From an uncultured Odoribacter sp. (GTDB lineage Bacteria > Bacteroidota > Bacteroidia > Bacteroidales > Marinifilaceae), in NCBI GenBank assembly GCA_944321145.1, contig CALUKF010000022.1, positions 1-45,474 on the forward strand: a stretch of DNA of 45,474 bases, in the 5' to 3' direction. The position numbers were made by a program, and so were the translations under genes. Shown here in pieces: positions 9,924 to 17,433 of this stretch (position 1 is its first letter; the number at the start of each line of letters is the position of its first letter). A model generated the notes under the pieces. That model saw only the letters and a list, made by a program, of their open reading frames with translations, was not told the DNA's origin and did not search any database.

Positions 9924-9953
9924 GAGGCTGTAATTGAATAATTTTTTGAGATA

Positions 9954-9988
9954 AGGGGGCAGCTAATACTTTTTAGTTGCCCTCTTTC
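9954..9988 (+). terminator. terminator of the first SusCD operon
   Basis: GGGCAGCTAA (9957-9966) pairs with TTAGTTGCCC (9973-9982), ten pairs with one G-U, followed by a T-rich tail. It begins about 30 bp after the last lipoprotein stop. Confidence 0.8.
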
Positions 9989-9997
9989 TACTGATGT

Positions 9998-10104
9998 GAT
10001 TTGCTTGCTTTCTCCCGAATAAACCGCGCACTGGCACATTTATTTAACGTTTGCAGACGTTAGGTAAGTGTCATGGAAACGTGGCGGAGAGGAGCAAGCG
10101 AATC
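9998..10104. repeat. long imperfect palindrome (about 107 nt), MITE-like or structured RNA
   Basis: The outer arms GATTTGCTTGCT (9998-10009) and AGGAGCAAGCGAATC (10090-10104) are near-complementary. A middle stem joins CCGC(G)CAC (10024-10031) and GTGGCGG (10081-10087). An inner 15-bp stem joins CACATTTATTTAACGT (10035-10050) and ACGTTAGGTAAGTG (10057-10070) around the loop TTGCAG. Several differences between arms are G-U compatible. This suits a folded RNA or a miniature inverted-repeat element; no coding sequence overlaps it. Confidence 0.55.
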
Positions 10105-10176
10105 CGTATCGTTGCTTCTGTTTTCCTGTTGATACCACGCAGATATGTCCACTTAATCAGTCAATAGCCTTTATAT

Positions 10177-10242
10177 ACCTTGCTTATGCCTATGTTCAGT
10201 CATTGCTCCAGACTGAACGCTCGGCGTAGGTATAAGAAAGGT
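10177..10242. repeat. second large hairpin in the same intergenic region
   Basis: ACCTT (10177-10181) pairs with AAGGT (10238-10242). TTATGCCTATG (10184-10194) pairs with CGTAGGTATAA (10225-10235), with two G-U pairs. TTCAGTC (10195-10201) pairs with GACTGAA (10211-10217) around a 9-nt loop, and a 7-nt bulge lies on the 3' side. No gene is visible here. Between this and the hicA promoter I see only a 10-nt direct repeat, GGTGGGATAT (10267 and 10320). Confidence 0.5.
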
Positions 10243-10352
10243 GCAGCGAAGGTGTTAGGAGACTTGGGTGGGATATATTATAAAGAAAGGCTTGGGAAAT
10301 GCTTGGACATATTTTAATTGGTGGGATATGAATTTTTTTGAAGGAAGAGCAC

Positions 10353-10380
10353 GATATTAAAATTAATATCATTACCTTTG
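10353..10380 (+). promoter_or_regulatory. hicAB promoter with palindromic operator
   Basis: GATATTAA-AA-TTAATATC (10353-10370) is a perfect 8-bp inverted repeat with a 2-nt spacer. It lies directly before TACCTTTG (10373-10380), a full match to the Bacteroidetes -7 box TAnnTTTG, 25 bp ahead of the hicA ATG. HicB antitoxins usually repress their own operon by binding such a palindrome, so this is the likely operator. Confidence 0.6.
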
Positions 10381-10404
10381 TCAAGTATTAATTAAGCCAG
10401 AGTG

Positions 10405-10588
10405 ATGAAATACAATGAACTCGAAAAATTGGTGAGAAAAGCCGGATGTTATAATACAGGGCGAACAGGCAGGGCATCCGCTTTGGTATAGTCCTAAAAC
10501 AGGAATGACATTTCAAATGAGCAATCATGGATCACAAGAGGTGGCGTCCGGAACACTGAAGAAAATAAAAAAGGCTGCAGGCATTTAA
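10405..10588 (+). pseudogene. hicA: HicA-family mRNA interferase toxin, frameshifted
   Basis: ATG 10405 opens a frame reading MKYNELEKLVRKAGCYNTGR and then runs into a stop at 10489. Moving forward one base at about 10464-10466 restores HicA: QAGHPLWYSPKTGMTF, then SNHGSQEVASGTLKKI with the conserved catalytic histidine, ending at TAA 10586-10588. The joined product would be 60 residues, a normal HicA length. HicA is a small ribosome-independent RNase with a dsRBD-like fold. Removing one A from CGAACAG repairs the frame, so a single-base insertion is the simplest cause. It precedes hicB by 15 bp and carries the promoter/operator described above. Sequencing error or programmed +1 shifting cannot be excluded. 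Confidence 0.8.
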
Positions 10589-10603
10589 TTAGTTAGGTTT
10601 GTA

Positions 10604-11029
10604 ATGAATAAAAGTATTATGGCGACAAAGAAAGTAAATGCAATTATTGAACGGGCAAACGATGGAACGTATAGTATCTATATGGATGCAGATGAAATGG
10701 ATTATTTGGTGACGGGAACAGGTAAGACTGTCAGCGAGGCAATGAATATGTTTATAGGCGGATATGAGGACATGCGTCGTTATTATGAGGAAGAGGGCAA
10801 GGCGTTTGAAGAAGTAGATTTTGATTTTAAATATGACATGGCTTCTTTTTTGGCGTATTACTCAAAAATATTTTCGCTTGCAGGATTGTCCCGCCTTACT
10901 GGTATAAACCAGCAACAATTGAGCCATTACGTTACAGGCAGACGGCATCCTTCGGCAAGAACGGTAGAGAAAATGCAGGAAGCGATTCAAGGATTTGGAA
11001 GAGATTTGAGTACCATAAATTTTGTTTGA
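10604..11029 (+). CDS. hicB: HicB-family antitoxin with C-terminal HTH
   Basis: A 141-residue antitoxin. The N-terminal half (about 8-75) is the HicB partial RNase H-like fold: VNAIIERANDGTYSIYMDAD, then GTGKTVSEAMNMFIGGYEDM. The C-terminal half (about 85-130) is an XRE-type helix-turn-helix (FSLAGLSRLTGINQQQLSHY, TGRRHPSARTVEKMQEA) for operator binding. It would neutralise HicA and repress the operon through the palindrome at 10353-10370. Its toxin partner just upstream is frameshifted, so this antitoxin may be an orphan that persists as a repressor. ATG 10604 is used; ATG 10619 is also possible. Confidence 0.85.
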   Translation: MNKSIMATKKVNAIIERANDGTYSIYMDADEMDYLVTGTGKTVSEAMNMFIGGYEDMRRYYEEEGKAFEEVDFDFKYDMASFLAYYSKIFSLAGLSRLTGINQQQLSHYVTGRRHPSARTVEKMQEAIQGFGRDLSTINFV

Positions 11030-11108
11030 ATATTGGAATTTGTATTTGGTGCAATGTGTAGAAATGTATTTGCTGTATATCATTGAAAACATGTTGTTTA
11101 ATGGATAA

Positions 11109-11147
11109 GAATCGGGCAATCTCTATGGCTGCCCGATTCTTTTTGAT
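11109..11147 (+). terminator. terminator after hicB
   Basis: AATCGGGCA (11110-11118) pairs perfectly with TGCCCGATT (11130-11138), followed by CTTTTTGATTTT. It lies between the convergent hicB and tricorn protease genes. It is a strong terminator for the plus strand and only weak on the minus strand. Confidence 0.8.
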
Positions 11148-11153
11148 TTTGTA

Positions 11154-14100
11154 TTACATTTCTTTCATGAGGTCTTGGATGGCGGCTTCCAATTGAAGGT
11201 CGCGGCCTTGGAGGGCGGAGGCGGGGTCGTTGTTGACCTTGATGTCCGGTTCCAGCTGCATGTTTTCAAGGATGCGGCCTTGGTTGTCTTTCATGCCGAC
11301 TTGCGGGATGCCGAAAGTGACGCCGTCAATCATGGTTTCCCACCACACGGCGGTCATGGTTCCCGGGACAGGCATGCCGACCAGTTTGCCAAGCCCAAGT
11401 TCTTTGTATGCCCAGGGGAAGCCGTGGGCGTTGCTGTAGTTGCTTTCGCTGACCAGGACGATGGACGGTTTTGTCCATTGGGCAAAGGGGTCGATGCCAA
11501 TGAATTGCCCGCGGGGGACGAATTCGGCAAATTGTTTGCCGCCCAGCAGGTGGAGCAGGTCTTCGTGGAGCCAGCCGCCGCCGTTGTAGCGGGTGTCGAT
11601 GACAACAGCCTTGCGGTTGCGGTAGCGTCCGAGCAGTTCGGAATAGGTTTTCCGGAAACTGGGGCTGTCCATGGAGGCGATGTGGATGTAGCCGATGGTG
11701 CCGTTGGAGAGGCTGTCGGTGATGTGTTCGCGTTGTTTTACCCAGCGTTGGTAGAGCAAGCTGTTCAGCTGTCCGGCATTGATGGGCTTGATGTATTCTA
11801 CGAATTCCTCTTTGCTTTCAGGGTCGTAGATGGTGAGCATGGTGCGTTTGCCGCTCTTGCCTTCGAGAAGCGGGAAATAGTCCTCGCCGGCTTTGATTTC
11901 TTGGTCGTCGATGCGGCGGATGATCATGCCGGGCTTGATTTTGCCATCGGAAAGGTCTAATGGTCCGCGTTCGATGATTGCGCTGATTTTTAAGCCGTCT
12001 TTATCGTATGCCGGGTCATAGAAGGCACCGAAGTTGGCAGTTGCTCCCCTGCCCATTTGCATGCCGTAGCGGGCACCGGTGTGTGAGGCGTTGAGTTCGC
12101 CCAGCATTTCGCCCAGCACTTCGGCAAAGTCGAAGTCGTTGTTGATGTAGGGGAGGAAGCGCTCGTAGGCTTTTTTGTAGTATTCCCAGTCCACGCCTTT
12201 GAAGTCTTTGTCGTAGAATTTGTCTTTGACTTGCTGCCAAACGTGGTTGAAGAGGCTGGCGCGTTCTTCGGCGGGTTTCCATTCAAAGTCTACGCGGTAT
12301 TTCATTTGGTCTAAGCGTCCGTTCCCTTGGTTGACGGTGAAAATCTGACCGCCGGAGAGCAGGTAGAGGGTGCGTCCGTCTTTGGATAGTTCGAGCGAGC
12401 CGCCGCGTCCCATTTTGGAAAGGATGCGGGTGACGTTTTCATTGAAGTCGTGCATCCAGAGGTCATAGCCGCCTTCGAAAGCTGCCAGGTAGTAGAGCTT
12501 GCTGCCGTCGTTGGTGAGCACGGCATCCCCCAGGTTGGAAGAGTTGATGGTCATGCGCACCATGCGGTCTTCGAGGTTCTTGAGGTCGATTTTCAGCTCA
12601 GGCAATTTGGGTGCATCCGGTTTTTTGTTTTTAGCAGACTCGGTTGGGGTGTCAGACTCTGCGTCTTTGCCCTTTTTCTTGCTGTCTTTTTTGTTGTCCT
12701 TTTTGTCCTCTTGCTTGCCTTCTTTCTTTTTGTCTTTCTTGGCTGCTTCAGCCTTTTCTTCTGCTTCTTGCTTCTTTTCCAAAGCCTTCTGCTCGTCGGC
12801 AAGCATGCGTTCCTCTTTGCTCATGCGGAAATAGTCGTAGGCTTCGGGGTCAAGGAAGAGACCGTAAATGTCGCCTTGCGCGCCCCAACTGCCGTGGCTG
12901 CGCAAGCCTTGGCGGTCGGTTTGCCAGATAATGGCTTTGCCTCCCATCATCCAGCGGGGATTGCTGTCGCTGTATCCGCTGTTGGTGAGGTTGTGGATTT
13001 CGCCTTTGCCGTCGGCTTTGACAAGGGCGATGTCCGGGTGCTGCCAGCCGCCTTCTTCAAAGAATTTGGCAAGAATCCATTGCCCGTCGGGAGACCATTC
13101 GAAACTCTGGTCGCCGTCAGAGTAGGAGTAATTGTATTTTGCAGGCAGGACGACGCGCGTTTTCTTGCTCTTGAGGTTGATAACGCGGATTTCCGTGCGG
13201 TTGGCAAGGTAAGCAACTTCTGTCCCGTCGGGCGAGAATGCCGGTTGGAAGCTGGCGGTCAATCCTTTGGTGAGTTGTTCTTCTTCGATTTCGCGGGCAT
13301 AGGCAAAGGATTTGTCGTCCTCGTTTTTGATGCGGGCGATGTAGAGGTTCCACTGTCCGTCCCGTTCGGAGGCGTAAACCAATGAGCGTCCGTCCGGCGA
13401 GAAGTTGACGTTCTTTTCTTGTGCGGCAGTATTGGTGATGCGCTTGGTGGTGCCGAATTCCGCATTTGCCACAAAGACATCTCCGCGCACTACAACGGCA
13501 AATTCTTTCCCGTTAGGGGCTACGGCGATTTCACGCGCACCATTGTTCCAACTTCTCTTTTGCACAGCAGGTACCTGATTGTCCATGACCACGTTGATGG
13601 CAACTTTTTTCGGTTGCTTGCCGGGCGTCATGGTGTAGATTTCGCCGTCGTAGAAGAAGCAGAGCACGTCGTCATTGGAACGGCTGAGGAAACGCACGGG
13701 GTGTTTCGTGAAGCGGGTGACCTGCGTGATGTCCTGCGGATTGCTTAACGACATTTTGCACACATTGAATGTACCGAACCGTTCGCTGAGGAAATAAATG
13801 GTGTTGCCGTCGGCAGCCAGCACCGGATAGCGGTCTTCTACCTGTTTGTTTGTCAGGTTGGTAAATTCGCCTGTCTGGAGGTCGTGTACCCAGATGTCGC
13901 GGCATACAGAGGACGTGTGGTGTTTGCGCCATTCATCCTCATAGCCTTTGCGGTCGTGGTAGATGATTTTATTGCCGTCGGGTGTAAAACAAATGTTGTA
14001 GGCATCGAATGTCAGCACTTGTTCAGGGCGTCCGCCTGCAACCGGCACAGTGTAGACTTGCCCGCTGCTGGGGAATTGCCCATAGTCTTCTGCCGGCAGA

Positions 14101-14489
14101 ATGTTGGCGCGGAAGAGGATGTGCTTGCCGTCAGGCGTGAAGCACTCCGGGATGGCACTGCCGCTGAATGTGGTCAGGCGTGTAGGCGTGCCCCCCGTGA
14201 CAGGCAGTGTATAAAGGTCCATGCTGCCGTCGCGTCCGGAGCAGAAAGCAATGGTCTTGCTGTCCGGCGACCATACGGGATGGTAGTCGTAGGCGGGATG
14301 CGTCGTTAATTGGGTGGCTTTGCCGCCTTCGACGGGCACGGTGAAAATGTCGCCTTTGTAACAGAATGCAATGGTTTTGCCGTCCGGCGAGATGGACGGG
14401 TAGCGTGTCCACAACGGAGTCTCCTGAGCGGACAGCCCGGTAGCTGTCAGGACACATGCCCAGAGAAGAATACATTTAAGTAGATTCAT
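11154..14489 (-). CDS. tricorn protease homologue (S41 serine protease with beta-propeller)
   Basis: A 1111-residue exported peptidase. Signal peptide 1-21 (ends GLSAQ). Residues about 25-550 are TolB/WD40-like propeller blades (ISPDGKTIAFCYKGDI, WSPDSKTIAFCSGRDG, FSPDGRSLVYASERDG). A Lys/Glu-rich linker at about 565-635 is rich in KKDKKKEGK-type runs. The tricorn helical core and PDZ domain (about 833-888) follow, then the S41 catalytic core. His803 lies in NASHTGARYG and the nucleophile is probably Ser1019 in SESNYSNAHGFP, before GLGKLVGMPVPGTMTAVWW. This family degrades peptides, here probably in the periplasm. It is transcribed alone, convergent with hicB. A -7-like box (TACTTTTA on the minus strand, 14522-14529) lies upstream. 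Confidence 0.92.
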   Translation of the reverse strand: MNLLKCILLWACVLTATGLSAQETPLWTRYPSISPDGKTIAFCYKGDIFTVPVEGGKATQLTTHPAYDYHPVWSPDSKTIAFCSGRDGSMDLYTLPVTGGTPTRLTTFSGSAIPECFTPDGKHILFRANILPAEDYGQFPSSGQVYTVPVAGGRPEQVLTFDAYNICFTPDGNKIIYHDRKGYEDEWRKHHTSSVCRDIWVHDLQTGEFTNLTNKQVEDRYPVLAADGNTIYFLSERFGTFNVCKMSLSNPQDITQVTRFTKHPVRFLSRSNDDVLCFFYDGEIYTMTPGKQPKKVAINVVMDNQVPAVQKRSWNNGAREIAVAPNGKEFAVVVRGDVFVANAEFGTTKRITNTAAQEKNVNFSPDGRSLVYASERDGQWNLYIARIKNEDDKSFAYAREIEEEQLTKGLTASFQPAFSPDGTEVAYLANRTEIRVINLKSKKTRVVLPAKYNYSYSDGDQSFEWSPDGQWILAKFFEEGGWQHPDIALVKADGKGEIHNLTNSGYSDSNPRWMMGGKAIIWQTDRQGLRSHGSWGAQGDIYGLFLDPEAYDYFRMSKEERMLADEQKALEKKQEAEEKAEAAKKDKKKEGKQEDKKDNKKDSKKKGKDAESDTPTESAKNKKPDAPKLPELKIDLKNLEDRMVRMTINSSNLGDAVLTNDGSKLYYLAAFEGGYDLWMHDFNENVTRILSKMGRGGSLELSKDGRTLYLLSGGQIFTVNQGNGRLDQMKYRVDFEWKPAEERASLFNHVWQQVKDKFYDKDFKGVDWEYYKKAYERFLPYINNDFDFAEVLGEMLGELNASHTGARYGMQMGRGATANFGAFYDPAYDKDGLKISAIIERGPLDLSDGKIKPGMIIRRIDDQEIKAGEDYFPLLEGKSGKRTMLTIYDPESKEEFVEYIKPINAGQLNSLLYQRWVKQREHITDSLSNGTIGYIHIASMDSPSFRKTYSELLGRYRNRKAVVIDTRYNGGGWLHEDLLHLLGGKQFAEFVPRGQFIGIDPFAQWTKPSIVLVSESNYSNAHGFPWAYKELGLGKLVGMPVPGTMTAVWWETMIDGVTFGIPQVGMKDNQGRILENMQLEPDIKVNNDPASALQGRDLQLEAAIQDLMKEM

Positions 14490-14521
14490 GTCTTTAGATT
14501 TTATTGGTGTAAATTTTGCAA

Positions 14522-14529
14522 TAAAAGTA
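14522..14529 (-). promoter_or_regulatory. possible -7 box for tricorn protease
   Basis: On the minus strand this reads TACTTTTA, one base off TAnnTTTG, 33 bp before the start codon. No clear -33 element was found. Confidence 0.35.
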
Positions 14530-14613
14530 CGTCTTTTCTTCTTACCTGCGAATTGTTGTGCGGGACTTTAATTTAAAATTAAGATTCCCTGTTCTCCCTT
14601 TTGTGATTTGCAT

Positions 14614-14643
14614 TAAAAAAAGCCCTCATACGAGGGCTTTTTG
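14614..14643 (-). terminator. terminator of the etfBA-acyl-CoA dehydrogenase operon
   Basis: AAAGCCCTC-ATAC-GAGGGCTTT with A/T runs on both sides, about 20 bp after the dehydrogenase stop. By symmetry it could also work on the plus strand. Confidence 0.85.
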
Positions 14644-14663
14644 TTTATGTTTTGCCAGTGGGC

Positions 14664-16373
14664 TTAGGCTTTTTTATACTTGCCCAAGTCTTCCGGGTTG
14701 AATCCGTTGATGAATTCTGTGTGGGCAGCCACTTTGGCTTCGCCGTAGTGGATGAAGATCTCGGCAGATTTCAGATACTTGTCGCAACGTTGTGCATCCA
14801 ACAGCAACAGGTAGCCGATAATCGTGTAGCCTGCAATTTCTACCAACCGGCGGGCATGGAAATCCGTGTATTCTGCATCGCCTACGGCGGCAACGGCAGC
14901 CGTGGCGGCTTCCAACTTGTCGGTCATCGCCTTCAACTTGTCGCGCAGGTACTCGTGTTCGGGGGCGATAGCCGCTTTTTCATACACTTCACGGATGTGC
15001 TTGGCGTATTGTCCGGTCGTTACGCCGCGGATGGCTGCCACTACCTGCAATTGGGATGTACCCTCGTAGATGTTGGTGATGCGGGCATCGCGCACGTAGC
15101 GTTGGATGGGGTAGTCCTTCATGAAGCCGGAACCGCCGTGGATTTGCAGCGCGTCGTAGGTGATTTGATTGGCATATTCACTTGCAAAGAGCTTTTGCAG
15201 CGGAGTGTAGATGTCTGCCAATTTCTGGTATTCCTTCATTTCAGCACGTTCCTCTTTGTCGAGTGCGCGTTCCTTGGAAATGTGGTAGTAAGTCTTGTAC
15301 ATATCCACAAAGCGCGAAGTCTCATAGAGTACAGAGCGGATGCCGTGCAATTTGGCTTCCATGTGTGCCAGCATTTCATATACAGCCGGGAACTCGATGA
15401 TGGCTTTGCCAAACTGCTTGCGCTCGCGGGCATATTTCAAGCCCTCGCGGTAAGCTGCTTCGGCGATGCCGACGGACTGTCCGCCGATACCCAAGCGGGC
15501 AGCGTTCATCAATGCCATTACATATTTAATCAACCCCATTTTGCGTTCGCCAACCAATTCGGCGGGGGCGTTTTTGAATACCAATTCACAAGTTGGAGAA
15601 CCCTTGATACCCAGTTTGTTCTCGATGCGGCGGACGGTTACGGCATTGCTGTTGCGGTCGTAAATGAACATGGACAAACCGCGGGCATCCGTAGTGCCTT
15701 CTTCTGAGCGTGCCAATACGAGGGAAATGTGCCCGTCGCCGTTGGTGATGAATCGTTTCACACCATTGAGGTACCATTTGCCTTCTGCCTCATTGTAAGT
15801 GGCTTTCAGTTGCACTGCCTGCAGGTCAGAACCGGCATCCGGTTCGGTCAGAGCCATGGCGCAAGTCTCGCCGGCACATACGCGGGGCAGGTATTTGGCT
15901 TTCTGCTCCTCGCTGGCAAACTCGTTGATGGTCTCCGCACAGTCCTGAAGCCCCCAAATGTTCTGCAATCCCGCATCGGCACGGCTGACGATTTCAGCTG
16001 CCATGATGAACGGGGTGATGGGGAAATTCAGACCGTTGTACTTGCGCGGCAGGGAAATGCCGTTCAAGCCTGCCTGATTGATGACATCAATATTCTGCTG
16101 TGTGCCGGGAGCATATTTCACATGTCCGTCAATCACTTGCGGACCTTCTGCATCCACGCCCTCTGCATTCACGTCAATGATGTCGCCGCAGATTTCCCCT
16201 ACGATTTCCAACACCTTGTCATAATTGTCGATGGCGTCTTCGAAGTCGCGCGGGGCATTGTCATATTGTTCAGCCTCCGTGAAATTACGTTCTTTCAGGG
16301 CGACTATTTTTTCCATGAGGGGATGCCCCAGGTGGAATTTTATATCTTCGTTGTCTGTGTAAAAATTAGCCAT
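14664..16373 (-). CDS. acyl-CoA dehydrogenase, long Bacteroidetes type
   Basis: A 569-residue FAD enzyme that oxidises acyl-CoA to enoyl-CoA (or works in reverse as a butyryl-CoA dehydrogenase) and exchanges electrons with the EtfAB proteins encoded just upstream. Visible family motifs: ALTEPDAGSDL (174-184), GGQSVGIAEAAY (about 297-308), ARERKQFGKAI, LQIHGGSGFMKDYP (409-422) and NIYEGTSQLQ, where Glu437 is the probable catalytic base. It is longer than the usual ~380 residues because of an N-terminal lead and a C-terminal helical extension of about 110 residues, as in the 560-600-residue subfamily. The ATG at 16373 is 8 bp after etfA. Chain-length preference cannot be read from sequence. Confidence 0.93.
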   Translation of the reverse strand: MANFYTDNEDIKFHLGHPLMEKIVALKERNFTEAEQYDNAPRDFEDAIDNYDKVLEIVGEICGDIIDVNAEGVDAEGPQVIDGHVKYAPGTQQNIDVINQAGLNGISLPRKYNGLNFPITPFIMAAEIVSRADAGLQNIWGLQDCAETINEFASEEQKAKYLPRVCAGETCAMALTEPDAGSDLQAVQLKATYNEAEGKWYLNGVKRFITNGDGHISLVLARSEEGTTDARGLSMFIYDRNSNAVTVRRIENKLGIKGSPTCELVFKNAPAELVGERKMGLIKYVMALMNAARLGIGGQSVGIAEAAYREGLKYARERKQFGKAIIEFPAVYEMLAHMEAKLHGIRSVLYETSRFVDMYKTYYHISKERALDKEERAEMKEYQKLADIYTPLQKLFASEYANQITYDALQIHGGSGFMKDYPIQRYVRDARITNIYEGTSQLQVVAAIRGVTTGQYAKHIREVYEKAAIAPEHEYLRDKLKAMTDKLEAATAAVAAVGDAEYTDFHARRLVEIAGYTIIGYLLLLDAQRCDKYLKSAEIFIHYGEAKVAAHTEFINGFNPEDLGKYKKA

Positions 16374-16381
16374 AGTTCAAA

Positions 16382-17401
16382 TTATTTGCTGTTCTTCTTA
16401 TAATATTGAATCATTTTGGGAATCACGACATTCAAGTCGCCGGTAATCACGTAATCCGCAAACTTGTTGATGGGGGCGTTTGCGTCGGTGTTGATGGCGA
16501 TGACCATAGCAGATTCCTCCATGCCTGCCGTGTGCTGGATTTGTCCGGAGATACCGCAGGCGATGTACAATTTCGGACGCACGGTCGTGCCTGTCTGCCC
16601 GATTTGCCGTTCGTGTTCGCAGAAGCCTGCATCCACGGCGGCACGCGATGCGCCGACCTCGCCGCCAAGCACGCTTGCCAGCTCATGCAGCAATTGGAAG
16701 TTTTCTTTTGAGCCTACGCCATAGCCGCCGGCAACAATGATGGGGGCAGCTTTCAGATTGATTTTCGATTTCTCGATATGGCGTTCGATGACATGGATAA
16801 CAAAATCCTCCGGGGAAGTGAATTTGTCTACATCGATGTTTTTGATTTCGCCCTCGTGCTTCAGGTCGAAGATTTCTTTCCGCATCACGCCCTCGCGCAC
16901 GGTAGCCATTTGTGGACGGTGGTCGGGGTTTACAATGGTAGCCACGATGTTACCTCCGAATGCTGGGCGGATTTGGTAAAGCAAATTCTTGTAAACTTTA
17001 TCATTCTTCTTATCCTCATAGTCGCCGATGACCAAACTGGTGCAGTCGGCAGTCAATCCGCTGTGCAGGGCTGATGAAACCCGGGGACCCAGGTCGCGCC
17101 CGATGCTGGAAGCGCCCATAAAGGCAATCTGCGGTTGTTCCTGCTTGAACAAGTTGACCAGAATGGAGGTGTGGGGCAGGGTTGTGTAAGGATAGAGGCG
17201 GGCATCGTCGCCTTTCCACAATACATCCACCCCGTAAGGGAATACTTGTTTCTCAACGCCCTCTAAATGTTCGCCCAATACAATGGCTTCCAGTTTTACA
17301 CCGAGTTCGGTGGCAAGGGTGCGTCCTTTGGTGAGCAGTTCGAGGCTTACGTCTGCCACAACACCCTCTTCTATTTCGCAATATACAAATACGCTGTTCA
17401 T
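16382..17401 (-). CDS. etfA: electron transfer flavoprotein alpha subunit
   Basis: A 339-residue ETF alpha subunit. The N-terminal alpha/beta domain (1-130) contains GASSIGRDLGPRVSSALHSG. RPAFGGNIVATI (145-156) follows. The C-terminal FAD-binding domain has GGYGVGSKENFQLL, GASRAAVDAGF, GQTGTTVRPKLYIACGISG, and HTAGMEESAMVIAINTDANA before the closing YVITGDLNVVIPKM. Together with EtfB it shuttles electrons between the acyl-CoA dehydrogenase and other redox carriers. It lies between etfB (32 bp upstream) and the dehydrogenase (8 bp downstream), so all three form one operon. Confidence 0.95.
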   Translation of the reverse strand: MNSVFVYCEIEEGVVADVSLELLTKGRTLATELGVKLEAIVLGEHLEGVEKQVFPYGVDVLWKGDDARLYPYTTLPHTSILVNLFKQEQPQIAFMGASSIGRDLGPRVSSALHSGLTADCTSLVIGDYEDKKNDKVYKNLLYQIRPAFGGNIVATIVNPDHRPQMATVREGVMRKEIFDLKHEGEIKNIDVDKFTSPEDFVIHVIERHIEKSKINLKAAPIIVAGGYGVGSKENFQLLHELASVLGGEVGASRAAVDAGFCEHERQIGQTGTTVRPKLYIACGISGQIQHTAGMEESAMVIAINTDANAPINKFADYVITGDLNVVIPKMIQYYKKNSK

Positions 17402-17433
17402 AATGATTAAATTAGGAAATTTGGAAAATCAAA

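Noticed and set aside
10267-10329. 10-nt direct repeat GGTGGGATAT
   Set aside because: Too short, and with only two copies it could occur by chance in G/T-rich DNA.
10440-10490. Programmed +1 frameshift in hicA
   Set aside because: No known slippery sequence or stimulating structure is obvious; a simple insertion explains it, though it is not fully excluded.
12450-13385. 311-codon plus-strand frame opposite the tricorn protease
   Set aside because: It includes the reverse of the Lys/Glu linker read as Phe/Leu/Cys-rich protein; an artefact of composition.
14652-15707. 351-codon plus-strand frame opposite the acyl-CoA dehydrogenase
   Set aside because: Shadow of a well-supported gene; no recognisable motif.
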